Assembly: GCA_016210935.1 (NCBI GenBank)
Contig: JACQTH010000436.1
Coordinates: 1-6,146 of the forward strand
Origin: Acidobacteriota bacterium
Lineage (GTDB): Bacteria; Acidobacteriota; Vicinamibacteria; Vicinamibacterales; JACQTH01
Reading direction: 5' to 3'
DNA: 6,146 nt
Below, piece by piece: positions 4,405 through 6,146 of this stretch. The number at the start of each line of letters is the position of its first letter. Position 1 is the stretch's first letter. The notes beneath the pieces were generated by a model. It was not told where the DNA came from. It saw only the letters and a program-made list of their open reading frames with translations, and made no database searches. A program made the position numbers and the translations under genes.

Positions 4405-6146
4405 ATGAAAGCCACGGCCTTCCGTTTCATTGCGGCGGCGTTCCTTGCGTTCGGCCCGGGCGCCACGCCGGCCGCCACGCAGATCACCACCGGCACCGTG
4501 ACCGGCACCATCAAGGACATCCAGGGCGGCGTCGTGCCCGGCGCGACGGTTGTTCTCATCAGCGAAGCGCGCGGTACCCGCTCGGCGCCGGCGATCACGA
4601 ACGCGACCGGCGACTACGTGTTCCCGAACACGACGGCCGACACCTATACGATCGAAGTGACGATGGACGGGTTCCGCACGCTCACGCGCGCCGGTGTCGT
4701 GGTGAGCGCCGGCGAGCGCGTCTCGGTCCCGATCCTGACGCTCGAACCGGGTGGAACGCAGGAAGTCGTGACCGTCACGGCGGAGTCGCCGGTAATCCAG
4801 GCGTCGAGCGGCGAGCGATCGTTCGCGATCACCACCGAGCAGATCCAGAACCTCCCGATCAACCGCTCCAACTTCGCAACGCTCACCGTCTTCACTCCCG
4901 GAGTCGTAGCGGGAGGCGCCTCTGCGGTCGCCACACGCCTCGGCGGCGCCGGTCAGAATAACATCATGATGGACGGCATCTCCGCGATGGATACGGGGAA
5001 CAACGGCCTGATGCTGGCCATGAACGTGGAATCGATCGGCGAGGTCAAGGTCCTCACGCAGGGGTACCAGGCGGAGTACGGCCGATCGAGCGGCTTGCAG
5101 ATTACCGCGGTGACCAAGAGCGGCACGAACCGCTTCCGCGGGTCCGTCTACGACGTCGAACGCAATTCGAAGTGGAACGCGAATAGCTGGGTGAATACGA
5201 AAAACGGGGATCCGAAACCGAAGACCGAGGAAAAGGACTTCGGGTACTCCATCGGGGGCCCAGTGGGCAAACCCGGAGGAAACAACAAGCTGTTCTTCTT
5301 CTACGCCCACGAATACCGTCCACGAAACAATCCGATCAACAACGGGAACCCGATCCGGCTGCGGGTGCCGACGGCGCTCGAGCGCGCCGGCGATTTTTCA
5401 GAGACCTGGGGCACCAACACCAACGGCGAGTCGACGGGGGTGCTGAATCCGTACATCAAGGATCCGCTGTCGACCTCGCCGTGCAACGCGACCAATACGG
5501 CGGGGTGCTTCCAATCCGGCGGCGTGATCGGCAGGATACCGGCGGACCGTTTGTACCCGCTGGGCCTCGCCATCCTCAATCGTTATCCGCTGCCAAACAA
5601 GATCCAAGAGATCAACACGACTTTCACCTATCAAGTCGGCGGCGGCGCGGGATTCCCCGATCTGCCGCGGATCGAAAACCTCATCCAGCAGCCGGCCACG
5701 CGTCTCGACTACCAGATGTCTCCAAAGCTCCGCCTGACGTGGAAGTACTCCGGTCAGCGCGGGCGCCGGCTGATCACGCCCGGGCTGATTCCGGGGTTCA
5801 CCGATGTAAAGACGCCGTATCCGTTCATCACCAACTATGCGACGACCGTGAATTACACGCTGAACGCCACGACGTACCTCGAAGGCACGTATGGGTTCAT
5901 CCGGAACGAGCTCACGGGCGGCAACGAAGGCGGCGTCCTGATTACTGAGTCGTCGAACCGCCTCAACGACCTGGCCGCCTTTCCCCTGCTCTATCGCGAT
6001 GCCGGCGTCGTCAACCCGGGGTATTACGCGTTCGAGGTGATGCAGGATGTGAAGCCGCCTTTCTGGGACGGCACGCGCCTGAATCTCCCGCCGGTATTCG
6101 GGTGGGGCAACCGCATCGGGTCCCCTCCGCCCAATCAGCGCTATCC
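4405..6146 (+). CDS. TonB-dependent receptor, Oar-like, with N-terminal carboxypeptidase-regulatory-like domain (partial, 3' end outside window)
   Basis: 580 codons are present without a stop. Family members are usually about 1,000-1,200 aa, so roughly half is visible. Residues 1-24 form a signal peptide (TPAA end). Residues 29-112 are a carboxypeptidase-regulatory-like Ig domain (GTVTGTIKDIQGGVVPGATV, NATGDYVFPN, VTMDGFRT). A linker VVTVTAESP (121-129) leads to the plug at about 130-240 with LPINRSNFATL, NNIMMDGIS, EYGRSSG and TKSGTN. The barrel begins near 245 (FRGSVYD), with the Oar-type signature FGYSIGGPVGKPG and LFFFYAHEYRP at about 279-305. It should sit in the outer membrane and import a ligand using TonB/ExbBD energy. 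Such receptors are highly expanded in Acidobacteriota and Bacteroidota; the ligand cannot be inferred. It follows the amidase after a 224-bp gap with its own promoter-like region and ribosome site, so co-transcription is not required. Confidence 0.94.
   Translation, partial: MKATAFRFIAAAFLAFGPGATPAATQITTGTVTGTIKDIQGGVVPGATVVLISEARGTRSAPAITNATGDYVFPNTTADTYTIEVTMDGFRTLTRAGVVVSAGERVSVPILTLEPGGTQEVVTVTAESPVIQASSGERSFAITTEQIQNLPINRSNFATLTVFTPGVVAGGASAVATRLGGAGQNNIMMDGISAMDTGNNGLMLAMNVESIGEVKVLTQGYQAEYGRSSGLQITAVTKSGTNRFRGSVYDVERNSKWNANSWVNTKNGDPKPKTEEKDFGYSIGGPVGKPGGNNKLFFFYAHEYRPRNNPINNGNPIRLRVPTALERAGDFSETWGTNTNGESTGVLNPYIKDPLSTSPCNATNTAGCFQSGGVIGRIPADRLYPLGLAILNRYPLPNKIQEINTTFTYQVGGGAGFPDLPRIENLIQQPATRLDYQMSPKLRLTWKYSGQRGRRLITPGLIPGFTDVKTPYPFITNYATTVNYTLNATTYLEGTYGFIRNELTGGNEGGVLITESSNRLNDLAAFPLLYRDAGVVNPGYYAFEVMQDVKPPFWDGTRLNLPPVFGWGNRIGSPPPNQRY

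Noticed and set aside
4195..5310. 371-codon open frame on the minus strand opposite the receptor start
   Set aside because: The opposite strand encodes a signal peptide, regulatory-like domain and plug with recognisable motifs. This frame has none of these and spans the palindrome array.

Overview
This GC-rich window carries four protein-coding genes with long, clean reading frames. It most resembles a soil-type Acidobacteriota genome, perhaps class Vicinamibacteria. The basis is the Oar-like TonB-dependent receptor with an N-terminal carboxypeptidase-regulatory-like domain, exported NHL beta-propeller proteins, and signal peptides that end in Ala-Gln. The taxonomic call comes from gene style, not from a marker gene.

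Layout. Positions 1-2228 hold a two-gene minus-strand operon of paralogous exported NHL-repeat beta-propellers. The promoter-proximal copy (1146-2228) keeps a set of His/Tyr/Arg residues that match, by my motif comparison, the zinc and catalytic residues of peptidyl-alpha-hydroxyglycine alpha-amidating lyase (PAL). The distal copy (30-1136) has lost nearly all of them and gained a Gly/Pro-rich insert. A hairpin at 2-28 follows the last stop. Positions 2229-2545 are a divergent intergenic region with three back-to-back inverted-repeat structures (2241-2309, 2313-2343, 2346-2405). Positions 2546-4180 encode an exported amidase-signature-family enzyme with an intact Lys-Ser-Ser triad on the plus strand. 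Positions 4181-4404 hold three 38-bp tandem units built round a palindrome, then the leader of the next gene. Positions 4405-6146 are the first 580 codons of an outer-membrane TonB-dependent receptor that runs off the window.

All four products should leave the cytoplasm: three periplasmic or secreted proteins and one outer-membrane receptor. A shared role in extracytoplasmic amide or peptide scavenging with receptor-mediated uptake is possible. Only adjacency and predicted location support it. The best leads are the intact versus decayed PAL-like pair and the densely structured divergent intergenic region, which could be a long 5' leader RNA of the propeller operon or a cluster of palindromic repeats. 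I saw no tRNA, rRNA, CRISPR array, insertion sequence or phage gene.
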